NCBI RefSeq assembly: GCF_008000755.1
Contig: NZ_CP041690.1
Location: 2,543,260 to 2,607,259, forward strand
Origin: Youhaiella tibetensis
GTDB taxonomy: Bacteria > Pseudomonadota > Alphaproteobacteria > Rhizobiales > Devosiaceae
Length of the DNA stretch: 64,000 bases
Reading direction: 5' to 3'
Below the pieces are notes generated by a model. It was not told where the DNA came from, searched no databases, and was given only the letters and a program-made list of their open reading frames with translations. Shown in pieces: positions 33,931-43,599 of this stretch. Position numbers and translations under genes: made by a program. Every line of letters starts with the position of its first letter. Position 1 is the first letter of the stretch.

Positions 33931-35173
33931 GTCTGAACAACCCTCTGTGTGACAAATGCGGAGCTGGCGTGCTGGGCTGGCGACGCAGAACCAAAAGGCC
34001 GGCCAATGCATAGATGAACGTCGCGATCCCCATGATCGAGCGGATGGAGAACTCGAAGAACACCTCAACCTCGATGAAGCTGCGCAGGATCATCAGCAAC
34101 TGAAGCGCCAGCAGCAGGGCGTTGGCTGGACTGGGTCGGGCGAAGGTGTAGGCCGCCATGAGCAGCGCGCCGCCATAGATAAGCACGATCTGCATCGCGA
34201 GCCCCACGAGGCCGATCTCGACCGCGTTCGAAATGTAGGTGTTATGGAAGTTGAAGCCTGCGCCCGCCGGGACATCGAACATCGCCCAAAGCTCCTCGGC
34301 CGGCGCGAAGCCGATGACCCAGAACGAGCGGTAGCCAAGCCCCTGCAGTGGCCGCTCGGCTATGTAGCCGAGACCGGTCGCCCAGAGGTCGGTTCGTCCG
34401 GTGAGCGTGGGATCCTTGCCCGAACCTTCGAGCACCTCTGCCAGCAGCGTGTCGCCCAGGACTAGCACCACCAGCGCGAGGGCGGCAGCGGCAATAGCCA
34501 GCATGACGAGAAGGAAGAGCTTCTGGTTCTGGGAAAGCCGTGTCGTCACCAAAGTGAGCACGATGACGGCCAGGCACGGCAGGACCATCAGGGTAGCGCC
34601 GGCAGATTGCGCCAGGATCAGCAGTGGCCCTGATATGACCACGCCCCCCAAAGCGCAGAGGCGCAAAAACCATGGACTGTCGCGATCGGCCGTCAGGGCG
34701 GCGGCGATCAACACAAACACCGCGATATGTGCCGCAAAGGCATTCTTGCTGCCGAAGACGCCCAGCCAGGTCCCACCTGCCCCGGTTCGGCCAAACGCTA
34801 CGCTCGCGACGACTCCTATGGCGTAGACGATGAACATCAGCCGCATCAGCGTCGCGGTGGAAAGCCGCCCCGTGATGACGACCGCGACCATCGCGGTAAA
34901 CATGAGCTGCACGCCATAGCGCACTGAATTGGTGGGAAATTGCGACCACAAGGCGGTAAGGATGCAATAGGCAGGCAGGAGCAGCACGAACCACCAGCGG
35001 CGAAGGCTATCGACGCTTCTTGCCGGATTGCTGACTATGAGCAGCATCCCGCAGAACATGAATGTCAGCGCCGCCAGCGAGCCGAACATGGCGTTGAGGA
35101 CCAGGGCAGCAAAGGCCCCGAAGGTGAGAACGCTAGCCAGGTTGACCGTAATCCTGTCGGGAAAGGTGGTCAC
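33923..35173 (-). CDS. exoQ: O-antigen ligase/polymerase family protein, ExoQ-like
   Basis: 416 aa from GTG 35173 with GGAGGG 5 nt upstream; this start decides against longer readings. About 11-12 membrane helices with a long periplasmic loop near 270-320 (DLWATGLGYIAERPLQGLGYRSF, then FNFHNTYIS), the Wzy-like active region. Polymerises repeat units at the periplasmic face. Starts inside the upstream glycosyltransferase end. Confidence 0.85.
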   Translation of the reverse strand: MTTFPDRITVNLASVLTFGAFAALVLNAMFGSLAALTFMFCGMLLIVSNPARSVDSLRRWWFVLLLPAYCILTALWSQFPTNSVRYGVQLMFTAMVAVVITGRLSTATLMRLMFIVYAIGVVASVAFGRTGAGGTWLGVFGSKNAFAAHIAVFVLIAAALTADRDSPWFLRLCALGGVVISGPLLILAQSAGATLMVLPCLAVIVLTLVTTRLSQNQKLFLLVMLAIAAAALALVVLVLGDTLLAEVLEGSGKDPTLTGRTDLWATGLGYIAERPLQGLGYRSFWVIGFAPAEELWAMFDVPAGAGFNFHNTYISNAVEIGLVGLAMQIVLIYGGALLMAAYTFARPSPANALLLALQLLMILRSFIEVEVFFEFSIRSIMGIATFIYALAGLLVLRRQPSTPAPHLSHRGLFRHA

Positions 35174-36393
35174 GGCACCCTCCCCGCCGTCTCCATCGGT
35201 GTGATTTCGGCCTCCGGGATGAACCCGGTCGCATAGCGTCCCGCGCGATCGAGCGGGACGCACCGGGTGGTGCCGGCGCCGCGACGTGCAGCGAGAGAAC
35301 GCCAGATCTCACGCTGCCGGGGCGCCGACCAGTCGACCTGCTCCGTCGGCACGTAGTCGGGCACGACCTCCGCGATACTGCCGGCATCCACGCCGCCCAG
35401 AAACAGGACCGGAGACTGTGAGGGCATCTGCGTCGGCAAGCGTCGACGACGCCCCTCGGTGAACGACGCCCACAACCGGCCCAGATGTGTTGGATCGCGC
35501 GCGATAAGCGACACGACGCGCGCCAGGCTGCGGCTTTTTACGCCGGCCACGAGTTGCTCGTAGGCCAGTCGCTGCCGCAACGCATCTTGCCGCGCAGTGA
35601 AAGCAGCAGCCACAGGCACCGAGAGCGGACCGTCCACCGCGGCCGCGACGACTGTCTGCCGGTCAATCATCGCTTCAACGTCAGCGGCTGAGAGGCGATG
35701 TGAAATGGAGGCGGTGTGGCGCCGGTAAAGGTAGAAGGGCTCCGGAACCACCACCATCGCAGCCCCCTCCAGCAACAACCGGAGCACGAGATCGTAGTCC
35801 TCGCCGATGCGCAGTGTTTCGTCGTACCGAACATGGCCGAGCTTTTCGGCGCGGACCAGGGGTTTGAGGTATCCAAGCGCGGGCGTATTCCCGATCCCCC
35901 CCATGATCCAGCGCTCCGTGTCGACGAGGAAGTTGGTGCTGGCCTCCTCTCCGAGCATCAACCGTGGGGCCGTGCCATCCTCGTAGAACAGCAGCAGATC
36001 GTCGGCGACGATATCGGCGTCATGGTAAGCGGCGGCGGCGAGCAGGCGCTCGAACCGTTCGGGATGGATGATGTCATCGGAATCGACCACCGCGATCCAG
36101 CGACCGCGAGCCACTTCCAGGGCGCGATTGCGGGAGCGCGCCGGCCCACCATTGGATTGCGTGGTGACGAGACGGACCCGACCATCGTTTCTCATCGCAT
36201 CACGGACATAAGCGATGCTGTCGTCGCGCGAGGCGTCGTCACTGACAATGACCTCGATGTCCGCAAGTGTCTGTGCCAGCACAGAACGCAGGGCGTGGAC
36301 GATCCTACCCCCTGCCTCGAAATTGGCCATGATCACGGAGACAAGCGGCGTGCCCGGCTGATCTGGATTGCCGGTTCGTTGGGCCTCAAGCAC
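35170..36393 (-). CDS. Glycosyltransferase family 2
   Basis: 407 aa if read from GTG 36393, 16 bp after the upstream stop with GAGGG about 13 nt before; the exact start is uncertain but the fold begins at PLVSVIMANFEAGGRI. Donor motifs VIVSDDASRDDS and IAVVDSDDIIHPERF (DxD). The last 130 residues are an unassigned helical tail. Exopolysaccharide side-chain or backbone transferase. Confidence 0.83.
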   Translation of the reverse strand: MLEAQRTGNPDQPGTPLVSVIMANFEAGGRIVHALRSVLAQTLADIEVIVSDDASRDDSIAYVRDAMRNDGRVRLVTTQSNGGPARSRNRALEVARGRWIAVVDSDDIIHPERFERLLAAAAYHDADIVADDLLLFYEDGTAPRLMLGEEASTNFLVDTERWIMGGIGNTPALGYLKPLVRAEKLGHVRYDETLRIGEDYDLVLRLLLEGAAMVVVPEPFYLYRRHTASISHRLSAADVEAMIDRQTVVAAAVDGPLSVPVAAAFTARQDALRQRLAYEQLVAGVKSRSLARVVSLIARDPTHLGRLWASFTEGRRRRLPTQMPSQSPVLFLGGVDAGSIAEVVPDYVPTEQVDWSAPRQREIWRSLAARRGAGTTRCVPLDRAGRYATGFIPEAEITPMETAGRVP

Positions 36394-36409
36394 GAGTGAC
36401 CGGTCGCCC

Positions 36410-36784
36410 TCAGGCGACCACCTCGGTGTCCGTACCGGCAGCCGTCGCGTCAACTTCCGCCATGAAGCGAGTGAGCCGGGCGATCTGCGCGTCGAGCTGC
36501 GCAAGCCGCTTGCGTCCGTTGGAGGCGCCCTGCTCCGCACTGCGGATCATGGCCTCGTCCTTGGCGTCTCGAGCCCCATATTCATCCGAGCTGTCGAGGA
36601 CGCTGACCGCTTGGGCATAGTGCATGTCGATGCGTTGCTGGAGCCCGTCACGCTCGCGACGCGCGTCGTCGAGTGCCATGGCGATGGCGTTGCGGATGGT
36701 TTCGAAGCGCGCGGCATCGGTTTCGGCATCGCGCCCCGGATTGCGGGACCGAAATGCGCGCGGGCGAAGGGACAGAAGAACCAT
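36410..36784 (-). CDS. Small coiled-coil protein in exo operon
   Basis: 124 aa from ATG 36784, 14 bp after the exoY stop and 16 bp before the next gene. After a basic N-terminus (SLRPRAFRSRNPGR) nearly all of it is charged helix with heptad-like spacing, in two stretches (about 23-60 and 78-113). No signal, no membrane segment, no Cys. I do not recognise it. Its tight spacing suggests it is translated with the exo genes. Confidence 0.62.
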   Translation of the reverse strand: MVLLSLRPRAFRSRNPGRDAETDAARFETIRNAIAMALDDARRERDGLQQRIDMHYAQAVSVLDSSDEYGARDAKDEAMIRSAEQGASNGRKRLAQLDAQIARLTRFMAEVDATAAGTDTEVVA

Positions 36785-36798
36785 TTGTACGCTCCCTG

Positions 36799-37467
36799 CT
36801 ATCGGCTGCCGGTACGCAGCAGCACAACTTTGACGGTCTTGACGAGGATGACGATGTCGCCGGCGAAGGACCACTCGCGCACGTAGCGGCTATCGAGCTG
36901 GACGCGCTGCTCGTAGTCGACGTCGCTGCGTCCACTGACCTGCCAGAGGCCGGTGATTCCGGGCCGCACTGCGGCGTATTGCGCGATCTCGTCGGCGTAG
37001 CGCGCTACCTCGTCCTCGACGATGGGACGGGGGCCGACCAGGCTCATGTCGCCACGGATGACGTTGATTAGCTGCGGCAGCTCATCGAGACTCGTTGCCC
37101 TGAGGAACCGTCCGATTGGGGTCACCCGGGGATCGTTCGTCAGTTTCTGGTTCGCCTCCCATTCCACTCGGGCCTGTGGCGACGCCTCGAGGTGCTTTCG
37201 CAGCGCCTCCTGGGAGTTCACGACCATCGAGCGGAACTTGAGACACCGGAAGCGGCGTCCGTTCCGGCCCACGCGTTCATGCGCGAAGACGATCGGTCCC
37301 CGGTCGGTGGAGAACAGGATGACCGCGATGAAGAACATCGCCGGGAGGGCGAAGATCAGCATGGCCAAAGCCGCAGTGACGTCGAAAGCCCGCTTTGCGC
37401 GTGCGCCTCTGGGAACCTCCGATTTGGTGGGGGTACGCGAACCCATTTCAGCATTGATGATCGACAT
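36799..37467 (-). CDS. exoY: Undecaprenyl-phosphate sugar phosphotransferase, ExoY-like
   Basis: 222 aa. One N-terminal membrane helix (about 30-52), then the catalytic bacterial sugar transferase domain: FRCLKFRSM, RVTPIGRFLRATSLDELPQ with the Asp-Glu pair, GDMSLVGPRP, and RPGITGLWQVSGRSDVDY. Transfers the first sugar-1-phosphate (galactose in S. meliloti) to the lipid carrier, so it commits the pathway. First gene of a six-gene minus-strand operon with stop-start overlaps. Confidence 0.92.
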   Translation of the reverse strand: MSIINAEMGSRTPTKSEVPRGARAKRAFDVTAALAMLIFALPAMFFIAVILFSTDRGPIVFAHERVGRNGRRFRCLKFRSMVVNSQEALRKHLEASPQARVEWEANQKLTNDPRVTPIGRFLRATSLDELPQLINVIRGDMSLVGPRPIVEDEVARYADEIAQYAAVRPGITGLWQVSGRSDVDYEQRVQLDSRYVREWSFAGDIVILVKTVKVVLLRTGSR

Positions 37468-37889
37468 GATGTCCTCTCACCCAGACTAGAGCTTCCCATG
37501 GGCCCACTAGGACCTGTTTCGGGACGAGCGAAGGGGAGCGCGCAGGCGCAGAGCGCCCAAACGACACCAGTCTCTTCCCATTCGTAAGGTTGGCCGCGGC
37601 TTTGTTGCCCGACGGCCGGCTTATTGCGAACCGGTCAAGCTTGGCGGCCCGCACATCGCAGAGGCAAACATGAGGGATAATTGAGGGCAACGTTCACAGA
37701 GCATGGCTGTCATGCATGCTCACGTCACAAAATCACCCAAAATAGCGTAGCGGACGCGCGGCAAATCAAGGGATTGCAGTCGTCCTGCCAGCCTCGAGGC
37801 GCCTTTACTGCCTAGGATGCCCAAGCGTTAGGCATGAGCGAAGAACCGCAAGTAACGGGGCAGCCCAACAGCGTAAAACCGGCCTCGCC
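37468..37889. other. Intergenic region upstream of exoY (422 bp)
   Basis: No gene seen. It is less GC-rich than its surroundings around 37680-37760, where the exoY operon promoter is likely. AGCATG and CATGCT (37701-37723 region) form a short inverted repeat that could be an operator. No clear terminator for the small gene that follows. Confidence 0.4.
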
Positions 37890-38072
37890 CTATTTGGCGA
37901 AGAGGAACACGATTCCGTTCCACATCAGGTAGATGCCGACCCAGGCCAACGCCATTACGCCTATCGCCACCAGCCCCCACGGCCACGCAAACTGCGCGCG
38001 TTCGCCAGATGCAGGCGGCACCGCCGCCGGTACCTTGCCCGGCGTGCCCTTGTCCTGCCTGTCACTGTCCAA
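37890..38072 (-). CDS. Small single-span membrane protein
   Basis: 60 aa from TTG 38072; GGGGAGGG lies about 5 nt upstream. A polar, Pro-rich N-terminal half is followed by one membrane helix (about 30-58: WPWGLVAIGVMALAWVGIYL) with a Trp-rich end. No family recognised. The good RBS and helix support it as a real gene despite its size. A palindrome GTCCCTAGAGGGAC (38087-38100) lies just upstream. Confidence 0.5.
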   Translation of the reverse strand: MDSDRQDKGTPGKVPAAVPPASGERAQFAWPWGLVAIGVMALAWVGIYLMWNGIVFLFAK

Positions 38073-38498
38073 CGAACCCTCCCCCTGTCCCTAGAGGGAC
38101 CAGAATGGCCGACCGATACCGAGCAGCTGACCACTTGGTACCATGACGGGGTAAATACACCCCTCCCACAGCCATGAAAATGCCTGGGTCGATCACGTCT
38201 GCGTAGTCGGGCCTGCCCCGCCCACGTCCACGACGCGTGTTGCGCGCGTGCCTCTACTTGGAGCTTCAACCACGAACCGCGCGACAACTAGGGCGTCCTG
38301 CATAGTTACTGCACAGATCGTCCCGGCGCAGGAGGCAGAATAGAGGCAAAGGCAGGGCAAGGACAGTCAAAGCAACGAAAGACGATAAGCGGCATATCTG
38401 CAATCGAGCCATGCACGCCTAACAGTGTTTTCGGCTGGATCGACTGAAGCGCGCCATGTTCAAATTTGCGCGTGACTACCCATACCCAGGAGAAAGCC
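38073..38498. other. Intergenic region upstream of galU (426 bp)
   Basis: Contains the palindrome GTCCCT-AG-AGGGAC at 38087-38100 and a GGGGTAAATACACCCC imperfect repeat near 38148-38165. No open frame with coding character or RBS. It should hold the galU promoter and that of the small membrane protein. Confidence 0.4.
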
Positions 38499-39410
38499 AT
38501 GGTCAAACAGGTAAAAACCGCCGTCTTCCCGGTGGCGGGCCTTGGAACCAGATTCCTTCCGGCGACGAAGGCCATGCCCAAGGAGATGCTGACGGTCGTC
38601 GACCGGCCGCTCATCCAGTATGCCGTCGATGAGGCCAGGGAAGCCGGAATCACCCACTTCGTCTTCGTCACCGGACGCAACAAGGGTGTTATCGAGGATC
38701 ACTTCGACCGTCAGTTCGAGATCGAGGCGATGCTCGAGGCCCGCGGCAAGATGGCCGCTCTGGAGTCGCTCCGCGAGGACCTGCCCTCGGCCGGACGGAC
38801 CAGCTTCACGCGCCAGCAGGAGCCGTTGGGGCTCGGCCACGCCGTCTGGTGCGCGCGCGAGCTCGTCGGCAACGAACCGTTCGCGCTGCTGTTGCCGGAC
38901 ATGCTTTTCAAGGGCCGCCGCGGCGTGCTCAAGCAGATGATGGAGACTTACGAGGAAACGGGCGGCAACGTCATCGCCGTCGAAGAGGTGCCGCGCCAGG
39001 AGGTGTCATCCTACGGCGTCATCGGGCGGGGTCGAGGCGATGACGCGGGCTTCCAGATCACGGAAATGGTCGAAAAACCCGATCCCCACAATGCCCCCTC
39101 CAACCTCATCATCTCTGGCCGCTACATTCTGCGGCCGGAAATCTTCTCGTTGCTCGCCGACCAGCCGAGAGGCGCGGGCGGAGAAATCCAGCTCACCGAT
39201 GCCATGCAGAGCCTGATGGGGATCCAACCCTTCTTCGGAGTTAAGTATGAAGGCCAGTCCTTCGACTGCGGCTCCAAGATCGGGTTCCTAACCGCCAACG
39301 TCGCCTACGCTCTCGACCGCGAAGAGATCGGTGAGGGGTTCCTCGCCGCTCTGGCCAAGCTCGGCCTCCACACCGCCCTGATCGACGGCTTCAAGGTCGC
39401 AGCCGAATAG
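38499..39410 (+). CDS. galU: UTP-glucose-1-phosphate uridylyltransferase
   Basis: 303 aa from ATG 38499 with CAGGAG upstream. Nucleotidyl-transfer motif [23 protein letters not shown] at the start, [23 protein letters not shown] and EKPDP. Makes UDP-glucose for exopolysaccharide and glycan synthesis (ExoN role). Only plus-strand gene in this half of the exo locus; followed by a shared terminator with exoP. Confidence 0.93.
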   Translation: MVKQVKTAVFPVAGLGTRFLPATKAMPKEMLTVVDRPLIQYAVDEAREAGITHFVFVTGRNKGVIEDHFDRQFEIEAMLEARGKMAALESLREDLPSAGRTSFTRQQEPLGLGHAVWCARELVGNEPFALLLPDMLFKGRRGVLKQMMETYEETGGNVIAVEEVPRQEVSSYGVIGRGRGDDAGFQITEMVEKPDPHNAPSNLIISGRYILRPEIFSLLADQPRGAGGEIQLTDAMQSLMGIQPFFGVKYEGQSFDCGSKIGFLTANVAYALDREEIGEGFLAALAKLGLHTALIDGFKVAAE

Positions 39411-39420
39411 CCAAGAAAAA

Positions 39421-39441
39421 CGGCGCCCTAGTTGGGCGCCG
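39421..39441. terminator. Bidirectional terminator between galU and exoP
   Basis: CGGCGCCC-TAGTT-GGGCGCCG: 8-bp perfect stem, 5-nt loop. A-rich on the left and CTTCCTTT on the right, so it can end both convergent transcripts. The exoP stop lies within the left arm. Confidence 0.82.
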
Positions 39442-41665
39442 CTTCCTTTCCGCTCCCGATACGGCGCCTCTCGCCGCGATAGGCGAAGCGCTCGATCCCC
39501 CCAAGCTCCGTAAACCTGGGCAACGCGCCCAGATCGACCTTGTTGAGGATCACCCCGATGGTGTGATCGGCAAGCTCGGGTTCGTGCTCGAGCATTGTGC
39601 GGAGCACGCGCCGGGGCGTCCTCCCCCACTCGGCCACCAGGATGCTGGCATCGGTAAAGGGCAGCACCGAAAAGGCGTCGACGACGGTTCCCAGCGCCGG
39701 TAGGTCGAGGATCACGTAGTCGAACTGCCCGCGTGCTTCCGCCAGCACCTTCTGCATTGCCACGCTTGAGAGATCGCCGCTCCCTGCCTCAGGCGAAGCC
39801 GCCGACAACCTGACCAACCCGGTTTCGGGATCGGCTGCCGCGACTTTGCGCCAGTCGCCCAACTGGGAGGGAAGCAGCCGGACAGGCAAGCCCGAGTGTG
39901 ATCCGGCCCCCTCATCCGCATCGATCAGCAATACGCGGGCCCCACTGGCGGTCAGGATCTCCGCAAGCGCCAGCGCCACCGTCGATTTTCCCTCTCCGGG
40001 GAGGACCGACAGGATGCCGAGAACGGCGGTTCCCCGATCGGCGACCGGCTGCAGCAACAAGCGCGTCGTCTTGAGGGTCTCCGCCAATGGCGCACCCCAG
40101 CGTCGTCCCATGCGGGGCGCGAGTGCCGTCCGCACGGCTCCCCGCAGACTTTCGTCCGGCCGGGCCGCATCGAGCTGCAGTCGAGGCATGTAGCCAAGGA
40201 AACGCAGGCCGAGTTGCTGCCGGATCTGCGCGCCCGTCCTGAAGCCGCGCTCGCGCAGCTCGTTGAGCAGCCCGATGACGGCGCCGATGAAACATCCAGC
40301 GATGACCGCAGCGGCGATGATGATTATCGTCCTCGGGCTAGACGGATTCTCCGGGAGCAGTGCATCGGTCACGATCCGAACGGAAGGAATCGGGAAGCTC
40401 TGGCGCTGGACGGCCTCTTCGTAGCGCGTGAGATAGCTGTTGTAGAGCGAACGCAAGGCGTCGGAGCGTTGCTGGAGCTCGTTGAGCCGCACCTGCTCCT
40501 GGCTGATGGCCCCAGCGCTGTGGCCTTCTGCGTCGATGTCGGCGCGCAGGCCGGTCTCCTGCTCCTGGGCAATGGTGTACTGGGTGCGGTACTGCTCATC
40601 CAGGTTCTGCAGAAGCGCGAAAATGCGGTTGTCCAGTGCCGCCTTTTCGGCCTTGAGGTTGGCCAGTTGCGGATGATCCGCACCGTACTTGGCCTCGACA
40701 TCCCCGATCCGGCTGGCAAGGGTGGCGACCTGGTTTCGCAACGCGGCGATTTCGGCCGGGTCGGCCTGTGTGCCCCCGAGCAGCGAAACATAGTTGGATG
40801 CCGATTCCGGCCCAGCCTCGACCACCGACTTGAGCTGCGCCGACAGCGCCCGCAGGCGAACCGTCTCGGCCTGCGCCTCGGCGAGCTGATTGGAGAGCGT
40901 GTTGATCCGCTGGGTGGTGAGGTCGCGGTCCTGGCCGACAGTCAGGCCGGTTTCCTGGCGGTATTTCTCGATTGCGAGGCTGGCCTGACGCTGGCTCTCG
41001 CCGATTTCGGCGAGGCGCTGTTGCAGCCAGTCGGCCGCGGCACCGGTCGCTTCCAGCTCGGCGTTGAGCTGGTCCTGCAGCAAGGCTTCGGCATAGGCGC
41101 GCGCGATGCGCTGGGCGAGTTCTGGCGTCGCGGCCTCGTAGCCGACGCGAATGATCGAGCTGCGTCCCATCCGGTCGACCTGCACATTGGCCCGCAACAT
41201 ACCCACGACCTCATCGAGAGTTGCCTCCAGAGTCGCCGGGCGCGGCGGAGGGCCCATGCCAACCAACCCCCTGACCCGCTGCGAGAACGACGGCGGCGGA
41301 TTGAGAAATTGCTGGTCGGTCATCAGGTTTTCGGCGCGGGCGACCGCCTTTGCGACCCGGCTGGAGCGCAGGACTTCCACCTGGTTGAGAACCTGGGCTT
41401 CGAGATCGGTGGCGCTGGTCGACGTGGTGCCGTTCTCGCCCGTCACCTGCTCCAGGTTCCTGTCGATGAGAATCTGGCCGGCCGAGACGTAGCTTCGCGG
41501 CGCCAGCGTGAGATAGACGCCGGCCAGCAGCAGCATGAGCGCTACGCAGCTAGCCAGAACCAAACCCTGCCGGCGCACGAGCGACACCAGGCGAGCCAGG
41601 TCAATGGTCTTGATGTCAGAGGGCTGCGGCAGCCCCGCTTCAGGGTATCCGGTTCGTTCAAGCAT
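39428..41665 (-). CDS. exoP: Exopolysaccharide chain-length/tyrosine-kinase protein, ExoP-like
   Basis: 745 aa. Wzz domain between membrane helices (about 32-52 and 450-470) with long coiled coils (about 190-420), then a BY-kinase domain: Walker A LPGEGKST, Walker A' LLIDADEG, Walker B VILDLPALG. The C-terminus (RFAYRGERRRIGSGKEAAPN) has one Tyr rather than a Tyr cluster, so autophosphorylation control may be weak. Controls polymer length with ExoQ/ExoF. Confidence 0.9.
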   Translation of the reverse strand: MLERTGYPEAGLPQPSDIKTIDLARLVSLVRRQGLVLASCVALMLLLAGVYLTLAPRSYVSAGQILIDRNLEQVTGENGTTSTSATDLEAQVLNQVEVLRSSRVAKAVARAENLMTDQQFLNPPPSFSQRVRGLVGMGPPPRPATLEATLDEVVGMLRANVQVDRMGRSSIIRVGYEAATPELAQRIARAYAEALLQDQLNAELEATGAAADWLQQRLAEIGESQRQASLAIEKYRQETGLTVGQDRDLTTQRINTLSNQLAEAQAETVRLRALSAQLKSVVEAGPESASNYVSLLGGTQADPAEIAALRNQVATLASRIGDVEAKYGADHPQLANLKAEKAALDNRIFALLQNLDEQYRTQYTIAQEQETGLRADIDAEGHSAGAISQEQVRLNELQQRSDALRSLYNSYLTRYEEAVQRQSFPIPSVRIVTDALLPENPSSPRTIIIIAAAVIAGCFIGAVIGLLNELRERGFRTGAQIRQQLGLRFLGYMPRLQLDAARPDESLRGAVRTALAPRMGRRWGAPLAETLKTTRLLLQPVADRGTAVLGILSVLPGEGKSTVALALAEILTASGARVLLIDADEGAGSHSGLPVRLLPSQLGDWRKVAAADPETGLVRLSAASPEAGSGDLSSVAMQKVLAEARGQFDYVILDLPALGTVVDAFSVLPFTDASILVAEWGRTPRRVLRTMLEHEPELADHTIGVILNKVDLGALPRFTELGGIERFAYRGERRRIGSGKEAAPN

Positions 41666-41704
41666 GCTGTTTCTCCGCCACGATGGCCGGGTTGGAATTC
41701 GTTC

Positions 41705-42595
41705 TCAAGGCGATGACGCCTCCCCGTAGTGGGCGCGCTGGCGCACGCCGATCAGTCCTCCCAGGACACCGACATGCAGGACGGCGCGCAGCCAGTTGCG
41801 CCGCCGCTTGACCGGCGAAAAGGCCGTCAATCCGGTCATCGCGCAGCAATAGCCGACCTTGGATGCGGCCAGCACCGCCGTCGCCGCGCGTGAACCGCCC
41901 AAGAGCATTCCGTGGGTCTGGCCGAAACGCAGCCGCCTGCGCACCAGCCAGGCCATGGTCGCCCGATCCGCCGGCACGGGTTCTTCCACCCTGGCGTCCG
42001 GCGCGAAAGCGATCACGCCCCCCAGCGCCACGAGGCGATTGAAGAAGTCCGTGTCCTCTCCCCCGCTGCGGCCGAGGGCAGGATCGAAACGAACATCCCG
42101 GAAAGGCGGGCTCCAGCGGACCAGCACGTTGCAGGTGTAGCCGGTGCGGATCGTCCCGTTCACGAAGACCGGAAGGGTCGAATGGAAATCTCCCTCGACC
42201 ATCCAGCCTGGCGCGTTCTGGCCATAGACGGCGCGAACCGGTCCCAGAACAGCCGCTGCCCCCGTGGCTTGAGCCTGCTCCACCAAGGCGCGGATCCATT
42301 CGCGCCCGACCACCTCGTCGTCATCGACGAAGGCAATGAAATCGCCATCCGCCGCGTCGAGGCAGGCATTCCGCGCGATACTGATGTTGGCTCCGGGTGC
42401 GTGGACGTATTGGAGAGGAAACGGCATCTCGCGCGCCGCCTCCCGAACCAGTTCGCGGGCCGTCGGCATCGCGTCGTTGTCGGCCACGATGACCCGGATT
42501 TCGTACTCGCCCCGGTCAAGCAGGGCGATGGACCGGAGGGTCTCGGCAAGGAAGGAGCGGCGGAAAGTGCAAACGCAGATATCGACTCGGGCCAT
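41705..42595 (-). CDS. exoM: Glycosyltransferase family 2, ExoM-like
   Basis: 296 aa from ATG 42595; a GTG at 42604 would overlap the upstream stop. ARVDICVCTFRRSFLAETL is the ExoM-type opening; donor site VIVADNDA, metal site FIAFVDDDEVV, acceptor loop GGEDTDFFNRL. A weak hydrophobic segment near 255-290. Adds glucose in S. meliloti succinoglycan; specificity here is inferred. Confidence 0.82.
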   Translation of the reverse strand: MARVDICVCTFRRSFLAETLRSIALLDRGEYEIRVIVADNDAMPTARELVREAAREMPFPLQYVHAPGANISIARNACLDAADGDFIAFVDDDEVVGREWIRALVEQAQATGAAAVLGPVRAVYGQNAPGWMVEGDFHSTLPVFVNGTIRTGYTCNVLVRWSPPFRDVRFDPALGRSGGEDTDFFNRLVALGGVIAFAPDARVEEPVPADRATMAWLVRRRLRFGQTHGMLLGGSRAATAVLAASKVGYCCAMTGLTAFSPVKRRRNWLRAVLHVGVLGGLIGVRQRAHYGEASSP

Positions 42596-42600
42596 GGGCT

Positions 42601-43599
42601 TCACGAAGGTTCGCGCCTGAACGGACGCTGCGCGACATGCAGCCAGAAGCCAGCCGACCAGCCCAGGTGCATGACCATCGCCGCAATGCCCACCAGCGGC
42701 AAGAACACGGCCGGAACCGCGTCATCAGGGTAGAACTTTCTGGCGGCACGCATGCCGAGCGCGATGCACCCGACGCCCCAGAGCGCCAGCGGCACGAGAA
42801 ACCCCCAGTGCCAAATAGAGAGCGCCGCCAGAAGCACCACGGGCAGGATTGCAAGCGGTGCAACCTGGCGCAGGCGGGGGCGCATGTGGTGTTTGAAGAT
42901 GTTCCGCGCCCTGCCCCCGCCGTACGCGAAATACTGGCGAAAGAGCCCCCACGCGTTGTCGCGCGGGAAATAGGTCATCCGGGTCCGATCTGTGAGCCAG
43001 ATGGTATGGCCCGCCATCCGCAGCCGGTGATCAAGTTCGGCATCCTCGTTGGCGCGGAACGTCTCGTCATAACCACCCACCGCCCTGAAGGCGTTCACGC
43101 GCATGAGGGCGTGGTGCCCGTGGTCGACCGGTCCGCAGGCTCCCCCGATGCGGTGCGCCGAACCGCCCGTCCCGATGGGAGAGTTCTGCGCCGCAGCCAC
43201 GGCGCGCTGGAACTGCGCCCGGCCCACGGTCACCATCGGCACGACAATGCTTGCAACCCGCCGCTGTTCGGCTTCGGCCACCAGCGCCCGGCAATAGTCG
43301 GGTGGGTAGGCACCATGGGCGTCCACCCGCACAAGGTAGTCGGCATCGTCGCCGAACTGCTCGACGGCCAAATTGACGGCGGCGCTCTGAACGCGCCGGC
43401 GGTTGTGGACAATGGCGATACGGGAGGTCCCTAAGGCGAGGCGCCCCACAATCGAGAGCGTCTCATCGGTGCTCCCGCCATCCGCGACGACGATGCGTGC
43501 ATCGAGGGCCTCGGCTTCCACCAGAAGCGCATCGAGCAGCGCCCCTATGTGCCGGCTCTCGTTGAGCGTCGGGATCACGATGAGCACAAGCACACTCAT
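42601..43599 (-). CDS. exoA: Glycosyltransferase family 2, ExoA-like
   Basis: 332 aa from ATG 43599 (ATGA overlap with the exoL-like stop). VLIVIPTLNESRHI, VVADGGSTDET, VRVDAHGAYPPDY (DxD) and ANEDAELDHRLR, and three C-terminal membrane helices (about 240-325), all as in ExoA. Probably adds the second sugar of the repeat unit at the membrane. Confidence 0.86.
   Translation of the reverse strand: MSVLVLIVIPTLNESRHIGALLDALLVEAEALDARIVVADGGSTDETLSIVGRLALGTSRIAIVHNRRRVQSAAVNLAVEQFGDDADYLVRVDAHGAYPPDYCRALVAEAEQRRVASIVVPMVTVGRAQFQRAVAAAQNSPIGTGGSAHRIGGACGPVDHGHHALMRVNAFRAVGGYDETFRANEDAELDHRLRMAGHTIWLTDRTRMTYFPRDNAWGLFRQYFAYGGGRARNIFKHHMRPRLRQVAPLAILPVVLLAALSIWHWGFLVPLALWGVGCIALGMRAARKFYPDDAVPAVFLPLVGIAAMVMHLGWSAGFWLHVAQRPFRREPS

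Noticed and set aside
37448-37690. 80-codon minus frame upstream of exoY
   Set aside because: No RBS, no hydrophobic or folded pattern, and it overlaps the exoY start and promoter region.
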